This document shows, in pieces, positions 43,220-51,880 of a stretch of DNA of 64,000 nucleotides (its first letter is position 1; every line of letters begins with the position of its first letter). The position numbers and the translations under genes were made by a program. The notes below the pieces were generated by a model that saw only the letters and a program-made list of their open reading frames with translations, was not told the DNA's origin and did no database searches. Source of the DNA: Ruminococcaceae bacterium UBA6413 (GTDB lineage Bacteria; Bacillota; Clostridia; Oscillospirales; Ruminococcaceae); assembly GCA_002437415.1 (NCBI GenBank), contig DJPL01000077.1, positions 12,635-76,634 of the forward strand, written 5' to 3'.

Positions 43220-43681
43220 ATGAGCGCATTCGAGTCATTCAAGAATTCATTTAAGAAGTGGGGCGGTCCCGATGAGGAGGACGATTACACAGCAGAGTCC
43301 GAAAAGCAGGAAGAAGCGCCCGAGGCACCCGCACGCAACGCAGGACAGACTTCAAATTCAAGCAAGATCTATACTTACAACGCAAGCACAACACTGCACC
43401 TTGTTGTAAACAGACCCAAGAAGTTCAGCGACGCAGGTGAGATAGCTGAGCTTTACAAGAACAAGACAACAGTTATCCTTATGTTCAACAACACTAACAA
43501 GGATACGGCAAACCGTCTTATCGACTTCCTCGGCGGTGTAAGCTACATCACAGGCGGAGAGATAAGAAGAATAGGCGAAACTACATATGTTCTTGCTCCC
43601 TATAACGTTGATATTTCAGGCGAGTTCATAGATGAGATAAGCAACATTTCAGGCGAGGACATCTTTGACGAAATAGGCTGA
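43220..43681 (+). CDS. sepF: Cell division protein SepF
   Basis: A 153-residue SepF: an N-terminal amphipathic helix (MSAFESFKNSFKKW) for membrane binding, an acidic linker and the C-terminal SepF domain (VNRPKKFSDAGEIAELYKNKTTVILMFNN). It polymerises and anchors FtsZ to the membrane. CGGAGG precedes the ATG. Between yggS and ylmH, as in other Firmicutes. Confidence 0.94.
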   Translation: MSAFESFKNSFKKWGGPDEEDDYTAESEKQEEAPEAPARNAGQTSNSSKIYTYNASTTLHLVVNRPKKFSDAGEIAELYKNKTTVILMFNNTNKDTANRLIDFLGGVSYITGGEIRRIGETTYVLAPYNVDISGEFIDEISNISGEDIFDEIG

Positions 43682-43682
43682 G

Positions 43683-44465
43683 ATGGCTGAACAGGATCTG
43701 ACTAAAGACCTTATGAATGCGGCGAGGGACTGCATAAGCAATTCCCGCCCGTATTTCACCCGCTTTTTGTCCGAAAGCGAGCTTGCTCAGACACAGGGGA
43801 TTAGCTTTCCGAAGGACGTTACCGCGGTGTTCTGCGGCGGTGCGGAAAACCGCGACCCGCTCAGGTGTTGTCTGGGGCTTTTTCCATCATTTTATTTCGA
43901 CGCAGATGAAGTCCGTGGGTATGATGCCGCAGTGGCTGAGCTGTTCCCGATAAAGGCGGTCACGCTTACTTATCGCCGCGAGGATACGATAACTCACCGC
44001 GATGTGCTGGGTTCGCTTATGGCACTGGGCATAGAGCGTGATACGGTAGGCGATATTTTCGTTACGGAGGGCTCGGCGGCGGTATTCGTGTATGAGAAGA
44101 TAGCTCCGCTGATTTCGGACAACCTGACGAAGATTGGCAGGGTTGGAGTAAAAATCAAAACCGATATAAAAGCAGGCTTTCCTTTACCCGAAAGAAAGTA
44201 CGAAGAGCTTTCGCTGTCGGTGGCATCATTGCGCCTTGACAACATTGTCAGGAGCGTGACGGGTACGTCGCGTACAGCGGCAGTCGAAAGGTATATTATG
44301 CCGCAGCTTGTACAGCTGAACGGCACGATATGTACCGATGTATCAAAACAGCTTTGCGAGGGCAATATCTTTTCCGTGAGAGGAAAGGGCAAGTTCCGCC
44401 TTGATAATATCGGCGGCACAGGCAGAAAAGGCAATATACACATAACAGTGAAAAAATACATTTAG
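43683..44465 (+). CDS. YlmH family S4-domain RNA-binding protein
   Basis: A 260-residue protein with an N-terminal YlmH domain and a C-terminal S4 RNA-binding domain (about 180-255: YEELSLSVASLRLDNIVRSV). YlmH has been linked to ribosome-associated quality control in Firmicutes. Starts one base after sepF's stop. Confidence 0.92.
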   Translation: MAEQDLTKDLMNAARDCISNSRPYFTRFLSESELAQTQGISFPKDVTAVFCGGAENRDPLRCCLGLFPSFYFDADEVRGYDAAVAELFPIKAVTLTYRREDTITHRDVLGSLMALGIERDTVGDIFVTEGSAAVFVYEKIAPLISDNLTKIGRVGVKIKTDIKAGFPLPERKYEELSLSVASLRLDNIVRSVTGTSRTAAVERYIMPQLVQLNGTICTDVSKQLCEGNIFSVRGKGKFRLDNIGGTGRKGNIHITVKKYI

Positions 44466-44478
44466 GAGGAATTTTCCC

Positions 44479-45342
44479 GTGAATGCTAAGGATATAGTAT
44501 CAAAGGAATTTGACACAGTAAAGCGCGGCGGTTATGATGCCGCAGAGGTAGATACATTCCTGAAGGACGTTTCTATCGAATACAAGAAGCTGCAGAATGA
44601 GAACGAGGAGCTTGAGAAGAAGCTTGAGGTCCTTGCCGAAAAGATAAGAGAATACCGTAAGGACGAGGACGCACTGAGAGACGCTCTTCTCATTGCCAAG
44701 AAGCAGGGTATCGCGGTAGTCAACGAGGCTAAGGAAGATGCCGAGAAGATAAGAAACGAAGCCAAGGAAAAGGCTGACAAGACTATCAAGGATGCAGACG
44801 CGCTTGCCGCAAAGAAGAAGGAAATTTCCGAAAAGAACCTTGCAGACGCAAACGCCAAGGCAAAGCAGATCGTTGACGATGCAAACGCTAAGGCTGACGA
44901 GATACACACAATAATGATGCAGCAGACAGAAAGAGAGCAGATCGTTCTCCAGCGCACCAGAAAAGAGGTTCAGGACTACACGACCAAGATCCTTGCCGCA
45001 TACAGCGCTCATATCGAGAATATCAAGAATATGCCCAAGGCTTGTGAAAACGAGTTCGTTATCAACACGGTAAAAGAGGTTGAGGCAAGAAAGCCCGAGG
45101 ACAGTGCATTCGCGAAGAAACCCGCTCCCGAGGTCAAGCCTGCACCCGCAAAGCCTGTCGAAAAGAAGCCTGAGCCGGCAAAGCCTGCTGTCAAGGCTGA
45201 GGAAAAGCCCGCAGCTAAGCCTGAAGCTAAAAAGCCTGAGGAAGACAAGGCAAAGGGCGACTCTGTGCTTTTCAATCTTAAGAACGAAAAGGAAGACAAG
45301 AAAGCTCCCACAGCAGAGCTTGAATTCGGAAAGAACAAGTAA
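44479..45342 (+). CDS. divIVA: Cell division initiation protein DivIVA
   Basis: A 287-residue DivIVA: conserved membrane-targeting N-terminus (VSKEFDTVKRGGYDAAEVDTF), a long coiled coil (~30-190) and a Lys/Pro/Ala/Glu-rich low-complexity tail (~205-287). It marks negatively curved membrane at septa and poles. GGAGGAATTTTCCC precedes a start that reads GTG at 44479. Confidence 0.93.
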   Translation: MNAKDIVSKEFDTVKRGGYDAAEVDTFLKDVSIEYKKLQNENEELEKKLEVLAEKIREYRKDEDALRDALLIAKKQGIAVVNEAKEDAEKIRNEAKEKADKTIKDADALAAKKKEISEKNLADANAKAKQIVDDANAKADEIHTIMMQQTEREQIVLQRTRKEVQDYTTKILAAYSAHIENIKNMPKACENEFVINTVKEVEARKPEDSAFAKKPAPEVKPAPAKPVEKKPEPAKPAVKAEEKPAAKPEAKKPEEDKAKGDSVLFNLKNEKEDKKAPTAELEFGKNK

Positions 45343-45386
45343 TTACATACGAATATACGTCTGACAACGAAAGGAACTAAAAATAA

Positions 45387-45950
45387 ATGCTATATATCGC
45401 TCTTGCGGTAGCCGCAGGACTGATCGGACTGGATCAGCTTACAAAGATACTGATCGATAAGAATATGGAGCTTCATCAGTCGATACCGATAATATCATTC
45501 GGGGATACAAATGTACTGAATATCACCTACGAGAGAAACCCGGGTGCTGCTTTCAGCATTCTTGAAGGCAAGCAGATGTTTCTTGTGATATTCACTGCGA
45601 TAATAATTGTCGCTATGCTCTATCTGATGATATCGAAAAGGGTCAAGCGCCCCACCTATATCTGGTCTATGTCGCTCATAGTAGCGGGCGGACTGGGAAA
45701 CCTTATCGACAGAGTGTTAAGAGGCGAGGTAGTTGACTTTATCGATGTACGGATAATCAACTTTGCCGTGTTCAATGTGGCAGATATATGCGCCGTACTC
45801 GGTGCGATAGGACTGCTCTTATTCGTTGTCATTGATGAGATAAAGGAACAGAAAAACAAGAGATCGGCAAAGAATAACGAAAATGCCGATGGTAACAAGA
45901 AACAGGACACTACCGCGATGAAAGCAGAAACGGTAAGTGAGGAAAAATAA
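45387..45950 (+). CDS. lspA: Lipoprotein signal peptidase LspA
   Basis: A 187-residue signal peptidase II with four membrane helices and the catalytic Asp motifs GNLIDRV and FNVADICAVLG; it cleaves prolipoproteins such as those at 18860, 24008 and 31789. A charged ~30-residue C-terminal tail (KEQKNKRSAKNNENADG...) is longer than usual. Confidence 0.94.
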   Translation: MLYIALAVAAGLIGLDQLTKILIDKNMELHQSIPIISFGDTNVLNITYERNPGAAFSILEGKQMFLVIFTAIIIVAMLYLMISKRVKRPTYIWSMSLIVAGGLGNLIDRVLRGEVVDFIDVRIINFAVFNVADICAVLGAIGLLLFVVIDEIKEQKNKRSAKNNENADGNKKQDTTAMKAETVSEEK

Positions 45951-45970
45951 CACCGCTACGGAGGGTAATA

Positions 45971-46882
45971 TTGCATTACGAATTTACCTGTGAAACAGGC
46001 GGCGAAAGAACAGACAAATTTCTTGCACAGCAGGACATAGGAATAACCCGATCAGCAGCCGCCGCTCTCATAGAGCAGGGCTGCTGTCTTGTAAACGGGA
46101 AAAATGCCGCCAAGAACCTTAAGCTGAAAGCGGGAGATGCTATAACGCTTGATGTGCCCGAGGCACAGCCTGCCGACATTCTCCCGGAAAATATACAGCT
46201 TGATATCGTCTATGAGGACAGCGACCTGCTTGTGGTGAACAAGCCAAAGGGTATGGTGGTGCACCCTGCACCGGGGCACTACAGCGGAACGCTTGTCAAT
46301 GCACTGATGTATCACTGCGGCGACAGTCTTTCGGGGATAAACGGAGTTATCCGCCCCGGGATAGTGCACAGGATAGACAGGGATACAAGCGGTCTACTGA
46401 TCGTTGCCAAGAACGACACGGCGCACAATGTGCTTGCCGAGCAGATAAAGGTGCACAGCTTCACAAGAGAATATATGGCTGTGGTGCAGGGCGTTATTAA
46501 AGAGGACGGCACGGTCAATGCCCCGATAGGCAGGCATAAGATCGACCGCAAGAAGATGTGTGTCACGACCGAGAATTCACGTGAAGCGGTAACGCATTAC
46601 TTTGTCGAGCAGACGTACAGGAACAATACGCTCGTAAGGCTGCGGCTTGAGACCGGAAGAACGCATCAGATAAGGGTCCACATGGCGTATATAGGTCACC
46701 CGGTGACAGGCGATGAGGTGTACGGAAACGGCAGTCCGAAGTGGCTGTGCGGTCAGTGCCTTCACGCGAAGAAGATAGGATTTGTCCACCCTAACGGACA
46801 GTATATGGAGTTTGACAGCGAGCTTCCCGACTATTTTCAGAAGCTGCTGAAGAACCTTGAAACACAGAAGACAGAGATATAA
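45971..46882 (+). CDS. RluD/RluA family pseudouridine synthase
   Basis: A 303-residue 23S rRNA pseudouridine synthase: N-terminal S4 domain (~10-75) and the catalytic motif HRIDRDTSGLL with Asp near residue 137, then GRTHQIRVHM. The start codon is TTG at 45971 with GGAGG six bases upstream. Follows lspA as in many Firmicutes. Confidence 0.93.
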   Translation: MHYEFTCETGGERTDKFLAQQDIGITRSAAAALIEQGCCLVNGKNAAKNLKLKAGDAITLDVPEAQPADILPENIQLDIVYEDSDLLVVNKPKGMVVHPAPGHYSGTLVNALMYHCGDSLSGINGVIRPGIVHRIDRDTSGLLIVAKNDTAHNVLAEQIKVHSFTREYMAVVQGVIKEDGTVNAPIGRHKIDRKKMCVTTENSREAVTHYFVEQTYRNNTLVRLRLETGRTHQIRVHMAYIGHPVTGDEVYGNGSPKWLCGQCLHAKKIGFVHPNGQYMEFDSELPDYFQKLLKNLETQKTEI

Positions 46883-46910
46883 AACGGCATAAACAAAGGA
46901 AAAGACGACT

Positions 46911-47714
46911 ATGGATTTCTCAAATGTAATTATAATGAGCGACCTTGACGGCACGCTCCTGAACGACAAGAAAGAGATTTCGCCGCGCGATATGGAGTCG
47001 ATAAACGACTTCTGTGACAAGGGCGGAATGTTCACGATAGCTACCGGAAGAGGCTACTCTATGGCAAAGCCGATAGCGGAAAAGCTGAAGCTGAGGATAC
47101 CTGCCGTGATCTTCAACGGCTCGGCGGTGTACGACTTCGACAAGGAAGAATTCCTGTGGCAGTGCGAGGTCACGCAGAAGGCAAGGGACTACATAAGGCT
47201 TGTCATGGAGAAGTTTCCCGATGTGGGGATAGAGGTGCTTCATAAGCACACGGTATACGTCCCTGCACTGAACGATGTCGAGAGGGCGCACATGGCGCTT
47301 GAGAACGTGCACGGCGATGTGTGCAGTGTTGACGATATCCCGCATGAGGGCTGGCTTAAGGTGCTGTTCGCGTACCCGGAGGACAAGATGCCGGAGCTTG
47401 CGAGGTTCATTAACGAGCACTGCGCAGAAGGAACAAACAGAGTGCTTTCCGCGCCGTTCTTCTACGAGCTGTTGCCAGAGGGAGTGAGCAAGGCATACGG
47501 CTACAAGCAGCTGCTCAGGGTGACAGGTAGCGAGGACAGGTTCACTGTTGCGGCGGGCGACTACCCGAATGACGCTGAGATGGTACGCAGTGCGGATCTG
47601 GGCGTTGCCGTAAGCAATGCGCATGATGATGTAAAGTCGGCGGCTGATATCGTAATCGGCTCAAATAATGATGACCCGATGACACATATAATTGAGAAAA
47701 TCAAACAAATGTAA
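46911..47714 (+). CDS. Cof-type HAD-IIB family phosphatase
   Basis: A 267-residue HAD hydrolase. Motif I DLDGTLL (Asp nucleophile near residue 12), a IIB-type cap domain, and the C-terminal motif IV AGDYPNDAEMV. These enzymes dephosphorylate sugar phosphates or flavin precursors; the substrate is not evident. Last of the long plus-strand run. A small CGTACC/GGTACG hairpin near 47731-47757 followed by GTTTTGG may end the transcript. Confidence 0.9.
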   Translation: MDFSNVIIMSDLDGTLLNDKKEISPRDMESINDFCDKGGMFTIATGRGYSMAKPIAEKLKLRIPAVIFNGSAVYDFDKEEFLWQCEVTQKARDYIRLVMEKFPDVGIEVLHKHTVYVPALNDVERAHMALENVHGDVCSVDDIPHEGWLKVLFAYPEDKMPELARFINEHCAEGTNRVLSAPFFYELLPEGVSKAYGYKQLLRVTGSEDRFTVAAGDYPNDAEMVRSADLGVAVSNAHDDVKSAADIVIGSNNDDPMTHIIEKIKQM

Positions 47715-47969
47715 CGTATGGTACGTACCGGTGGTTCATTTTGGTACGGTTTTGGTATGAAAGATAAAAAACAGGTCGCAAATATGCGGGCTACTCGAAA
47801 AATGCACTGATATCCAATTGCTGTAAATAAAGTCGGTGGGATAAGTGCTGTAAAAGTGGCAATGAAAATTTTGCTTTAGTATTTTATAATATGCAGATGA
47901 TATCATAGAGTGCGATGTTCATCGACGAACGTGATTATTATATAATTGGAATTTGGAAAGGAGAATTAT

Positions 47970-48122
47970 ATGAAACAAGAACCTGATTACAAGCTCAAAA
48001 GACGAATGGAACGAATTGAACATGAAAAGAAGATAAGCAGGACATACAGCCGTAACTGGATCATATGTATCGGGTCGCTTGCGATTATTATATTGGCGGT
48101 GTTTGTGTTTGGTGGAAAGTGA
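47970..48122 (+). CDS. Small membrane protein (50 aa)
   Basis: A 50-residue ORF with GGAAAGGAGAA ideally placed before its ATG. It has a basic amphipathic N-terminal half (KLKRRMERIEHEKKISRTYS) and one membrane helix (WIICIGSLAIIILAVFVFG). No known family recognised. A TATAAT-like box lies about 30 bases upstream. It may be an independent small protein or regulatory peptide. Confidence 0.6.
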   Translation: MKQEPDYKLKRRMERIEHEKKISRTYSRNWIICIGSLAIIILAVFVFGGK

Positions 48123-48135
48123 TGTCGGGGAATAC

Positions 48136-48164
48136 TTGACAATTATCGGTTGTAGTGATATACT
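48136..48164 (+). promoter_or_regulatory. Promoter of the fibronectin III secreted protein
   Basis: TTGACA (48136-48141), 17 bases, TATACT (48159-48164), leaving a leader of about 138 bases before the ATG at 48308. Confidence 0.75.
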
Positions 48165-48307
48165 TATGATAGTATTTGGCAGAAATATAGCGATTGATCA
48201 TGAGAAAAGTGCGTTGATATCATGCAACAGTATATATGATATTTAAGGCATGGCTTGCTGTGAGGCACTGTGCCTGTTTATTTAATACATATAAGGAGGA
48301 AATACAT

Positions 48308-50989
48308 ATGAAACTGTGTAAAATAACTTCCGGGATTATGGCGGCGATTATGGCTTTTTCCGTGGTCGGCACGCCTGTAGGCGATATAATCCCCGAAGTA
48401 AGTAAAAAAATCAGTGCATCGGCGGCACCGGAAGAAACTGTGCTTGCCAAATCGAGTGCGACAGGGTACAGTTATACGATAACTCCGCTTCTTGCTCCGT
48501 TTAATGAATATTTCTTTGTAAAGACGGACAACCCCGATCCTACATCGTTCAGATTTGCGGATAAAACCAGTGCGTATATTGAAGATGAACCGAGCGTTAT
48601 AAGTGTTGATTGGGATTCTTGGAACGAAAAGCCATACCTTTATCAGGACATCAAATATCAGAACAGGAATACCGGCAGGGTAGACGGCGGTTATATTTTC
48701 TACGGCTCGTATACTGACGGCGGAGAAATAGTATTACAGACAAATAGCGGTTCGGACAGGTATGATGTTACCTGGAATGATACGCAGATCAAACTTGAAC
48801 TTCCTGCTCTTAAAGACAAAGTTGACTATCTTATTGATACATACGCCACAAAATCTTCTTTCTTTGACAATATGGACGCGGTGCAGGAAGGTTTTTCATC
48901 TATATGCCTTTACAGTGGCTCGTACATTAAAGGAAAACTGAAACGTTCTACCGACTACTGGGGAATGTCAACATCACCTCATAAGGATCAGCTTTTCTAT
49001 ATTCAGTCGCCTTATACGCGAGAGGACAGTTATTCGCTTTTTGCGTCTGCAATATATCCTTACCGTTATGATTCTCTCGGGTTCCCGAGTGTTATGGCAA
49101 GCGTTGCAAAGCGGCTTGACAGCTCGGCTGAAGTGTCGTGGGATGATGATTATCATTATATTGTGAATGTTACTTATAAGGGTACTACTTGTTCATACGG
49201 CGGTCAGGGAAACGGCGAAGGACAGGGTATCAGCGAAGACAAGATAAAGCAGTATTACACTTTCGGTGAAGGTGGTACTGTGATCACTCTTGAAGATACA
49301 AAGAAGCTGCTCGATGAATATTCACAGGTTGAAATGAAAGATGATATTCCCCGTGCAGATTCGATCACATGGAAGAGCATATACAATACAGTAGGGTATG
49401 GCTCATGGGTGCGCCTGATAGAAATTACAGGCATATTCGGCGGAACTCAGACCGGATACAGCTATCTGTACAGAAACGGTGACGGCAGTAATTTCTACAC
49501 CGACAGTGCAGGCGATAACGGATCTGAAATATACTGGGGCGGCGATCTCGGATACGCTTCGGACGTATGGGTTGACGGAAGATATGTTGACGCATGGGAA
49601 TGCTATGTCCCGGGCGAAAAGTTCGAGGATCATCCTTACAGTGATATCCTGCTGAAAATGTCTGTTCCTCAGATAAAATACGAATACGAAAATATTTATA
49701 ACGAGGAAACAGGTCTTTATGATACTGATTTCACTATAATTTCTGAAAGTGAAGTGCAGAAAAGCGTTCTGTTCAGTTATCAGTCAGATAAAAATCTGTG
49801 GCGTTGTTTTGATGTCGATGAATTATACGATGATGATTGTGCAAGTTATTATGATATTGAGTATTTGGTGCGCGAAGGACTGCTTGATAAGAAATATCTG
49901 AGGGATTATGCGCTTACGCCTGATGATGTGGCAAAGCTGAAAGTTGACAGAAATACTAATAAAATTCCCGATGATTATTACATTTATGATCAGACGGTAA
50001 AGCCGGGAACAAGCCTTAAAAATCATACGCACGACTATGCTACCGATTCTGTTGTGAAACCGACATATACTGCAAAGGGTTACACGCTTCAGAAGTGCAA
50101 GATATGCGGTGCGGAAAAAAAGATCAATTACACCGCAAAGCTCACACTTGCAAAGGTGACAGGTGTTAAGCTTGCAGGCAGAGCGGCTGACGCACTGCGT
50201 ATCAGCTGGAATAAGGACGCATCAGCCGACGGTTACATTGTCGATATATACAAGGACGGCAAGTGGGCTCGTGCGGCTAAGATCACAAGCAATGCCACAA
50301 CGACCTACAGAGCAAGCGGACTTAAGGCTTCTACCGTGTACAAGTTCAGGGTAAGAGCGTACAAGATGGAAGGTAAGACGGCGGTTTACGGAGCTTACAG
50401 CTCGACTGTTTCCGCTAGAACAAATCCGTCTGTTATGACAGGTGCAAAGCTTAGCGGAAGAGCGGCTGACGCACTGCGTATCAACTGGACTAAGAATGCT
50501 TCGGCTGACGGATATATCGTTGAGATGTATCAGAGTGGCAAGTGGGCGCGTGTTGCAAAGATCACAAACAACAGCACCACGACATTCAGAAAAGCGGGTC
50601 TTAAGGCTTCGACTGTCTATAAGTTCAGAGTGAGAGCGTACAAGATGAGCGGTAAGACTGCGCTTTACGGTAATTATAGCGCTACTGTAACCGCAAGAAC
50701 AAACCCGTCAATAGTAAAGGGCGTTAAGATTGGCGGCAAGGCTAAGGACGCTTTACGGGTAAATTGGACTAAGAATACCTCTGCACAGGGTTACATCGTG
50801 GAGATGTACAAGGGCGGAAAGTGGGTACGCGTTGCGAAGATTACTAACGGCAATACTACTACTTACAGGAAGGCAGGACTTGCTAAGAATACTACTTATA
50901 AGTTCAGGGTTTGCGCTTACTATATGAGCGGTAAGACGGCGCTTTACGGTGGATACGGAAGTGTTAGTGGGAAGACCGCGGCTAAATAA
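48308..50989 (+). CDS. Secreted protein with three C-terminal fibronectin type III domains
   Basis: An 893-residue exported protein. The ATG at 48308 has AAGGAGG; it opens with a signal peptide (KLCKITSGIMAAIMAFSVVG, cleavage probably near SASA). The first ~575 residues are of unknown function. Then a CKICGAEKK-type short domain (HDYATDSVVKPTYTAKGY..., ~580-612), often found in Ruminococcus surface proteins, and three closely related FN3 domains (~616-702, 708-795, 800-890). No sortase motif, dockerin or SLH domain is seen, so how it stays at the surface is unclear. Monocistronic. Confidence 0.85.
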   Translation: MKLCKITSGIMAAIMAFSVVGTPVGDIIPEVSKKISASAAPEETVLAKSSATGYSYTITPLLAPFNEYFFVKTDNPDPTSFRFADKTSAYIEDEPSVISVDWDSWNEKPYLYQDIKYQNRNTGRVDGGYIFYGSYTDGGEIVLQTNSGSDRYDVTWNDTQIKLELPALKDKVDYLIDTYATKSSFFDNMDAVQEGFSSICLYSGSYIKGKLKRSTDYWGMSTSPHKDQLFYIQSPYTREDSYSLFASAIYPYRYDSLGFPSVMASVAKRLDSSAEVSWDDDYHYIVNVTYKGTTCSYGGQGNGEGQGISEDKIKQYYTFGEGGTVITLEDTKKLLDEYSQVEMKDDIPRADSITWKSIYNTVGYGSWVRLIEITGIFGGTQTGYSYLYRNGDGSNFYTDSAGDNGSEIYWGGDLGYASDVWVDGRYVDAWECYVPGEKFEDHPYSDILLKMSVPQIKYEYENIYNEETGLYDTDFTIISESEVQKSVLFSYQSDKNLWRCFDVDELYDDDCASYYDIEYLVREGLLDKKYLRDYALTPDDVAKLKVDRNTNKIPDDYYIYDQTVKPGTSLKNHTHDYATDSVVKPTYTAKGYTLQKCKICGAEKKINYTAKLTLAKVTGVKLAGRAADALRISWNKDASADGYIVDIYKDGKWARAAKITSNATTTYRASGLKASTVYKFRVRAYKMEGKTAVYGAYSSTVSARTNPSVMTGAKLSGRAADALRINWTKNASADGYIVEMYQSGKWARVAKITNNSTTTFRKAGLKASTVYKFRVRAYKMSGKTALYGNYSATVTARTNPSIVKGVKIGGKAKDALRVNWTKNTSAQGYIVEMYKGGKWVRVAKITNGNTTTYRKAGLAKNTTYKFRVCAYYMSGKTALYGGYGSVSGKTAAK

Positions 50990-51022
50990 AGCTCAGATTA
51001 AAAGCAAAAATCAATAATTACG

Positions 51023-51060
51023 ACCGGGCGGCGATGGGAAAATCGTTGCCCGGTTTTTTT
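51023..51060 (+). terminator. Terminator of the FN3 protein gene
   Basis: ACCGGGC/GCCCGGT with an inner CGAT/ATCG, followed by TTTTTTT. Strong intrinsic terminator 34 bases after the stop. Confidence 0.88.
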
Positions 51061-51084
51061 GTGGTGGGGTATGTGGTGCTTTAA

Positions 51085-51480
51085 TGATGTTTGTGGGAAT
51101 GGAGATAATCGGGGCTGCGGGAGGGGCAAGCCGCCTACCCTACGAAAGGAATGCAGGATATATTCCTTTGGCGGTGATGGCAAGAGTGGTGATGTTGGCG
51201 GCGGCGATCCTTCAATAGTTGGCTGAGCAAGACTTAAGCAACAGAAGCTTACCTTTGGCAAGGGAGCCAAGTAATGGTGATAGTGCGATTTGGCGGTGTT
51301 TGTGGAGGTGGAGATAATCAGGGCAACGGGCAGGGCAAGCAATGCAAGGACGCATTAAATGTGTGTGCACTCAGTTTCGCGGGATGCGAAACCATAAAAG
51401 CACACACAGCACCGCACCCTACGAATGGAGCGCAGGGTATATTCCTTTGGCGGTGATGGTTGGAATGGAGATGTTGGCGG
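51085..51480. repeat. Nested intergenic repeats
   Basis: The gene-free stretch 50990-51814 contains two related units. Unit 1 (51085-51180) and unit 2 (51295-51480) share GGAGATAATCRGGGC, GGGCAAGC, CCCTACGAA and then TATATTCCTTTGGCGGTGAT with GGAGATGTTGGCGG-like sequence. Unit 2 is interrupted by about 75 bases (51339-51413) that hold their own nested palindrome: GTGTGTGC (51361-51368) with GCACACAC (51400-51407), and TTTCGC with GCGAAA inside. The CCCTACGAAAGG end (51124-51149) belongs to the same family as the element at 13283-13450. From 51481 to 51650 nothing else is recognised. Confidence 0.6.
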
Positions 51481-51655
51481 CGATGACAGTAATGAAAATA
51501 ATCGTGGTGGCGTGTGCGGTGGTATAATGAAGTGTGGGGGAGAGTGTGAACACAAAAATCGGCGTTGTGATGCGGTTTTGACACTACATTGCTGTGGGGC
51601 TTACGAGGGCGCGGAAATATCTTTTTCAAAAACAAAAAAATTTTTCAAAAACCCC

Positions 51656-51684
51656 TTGATTTTTGCAAATTTATATGTTAGAAT
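51656..51684 (+). promoter_or_regulatory. Promoter of alpha-xylosidase gene
   Basis: TTGATT (51656-51661), 17 bases, TAGAAT (51679-51684). The leader of ~185 bases carries an operator-like palindrome and a short ORF. Confidence 0.7.
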
Positions 51685-51693
51685 AAACGACAG

Positions 51694-51705
51694 GTAAACG
51701 ATTAC
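51694..51705 (+). promoter_or_regulatory. LacI-type operator candidate
   Basis: GTAAACGATTAC, palindromic apart from its centre, begins nine bases after the -10 box, covering the expected start. It resembles sites of LacI/GalR family sugar regulators. No such regulator is encoded nearby. Confidence 0.4.
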
Positions 51706-51814
51706 ACGGTGTTTCGGACTGCGGCTCGGCGAGTGCATGGTTTGTGCGGGCAGGGCAGACGGCTACCGGAAATGCGGTGAGCGGTTACCTTTGATTTAAT
51801 CGGGGAGATCCCGT

Positions 51815-51880
51815 ATGAAAAGTAAATTTTGGCGGGATAGTGACCGCCGTTTTAAGCGAAAGGAAAGGTATAATCTATGA
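51815..51880 (+). CDS. Possible coupled leader peptide before alpha-xylosidase
   Basis: A 21-codon ORF with GGGAG eight bases before its ATG. It is very basic (RDSDRRFKRKERYN) and its TGA overlaps the ATG of the xylosidase by three bases, as in translational coupling. An ATCCCG/CGGGAT hairpin spans its ribosome binding site and first codons. It may equally be chance, since the xylosidase has its own GAAAGGAAAGG. Confidence 0.35.
   Translation: MKSKFWRDSDRRFKRKERYNL

Noticed and set aside
46920..47624. Minus-strand open frame of 234 codons opposite the HAD phosphatase
   Set aside because: Arg/His/Val-rich composition typical of the complement of a GC-rich gene; the plus-strand HAD motifs are unambiguous.
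51705..51810. tRNA or known riboswitch in the alpha-xylosidase leader
   Set aside because: No T-loop GGTTCGA sequence, acceptor stem or known aptamer core could be found.
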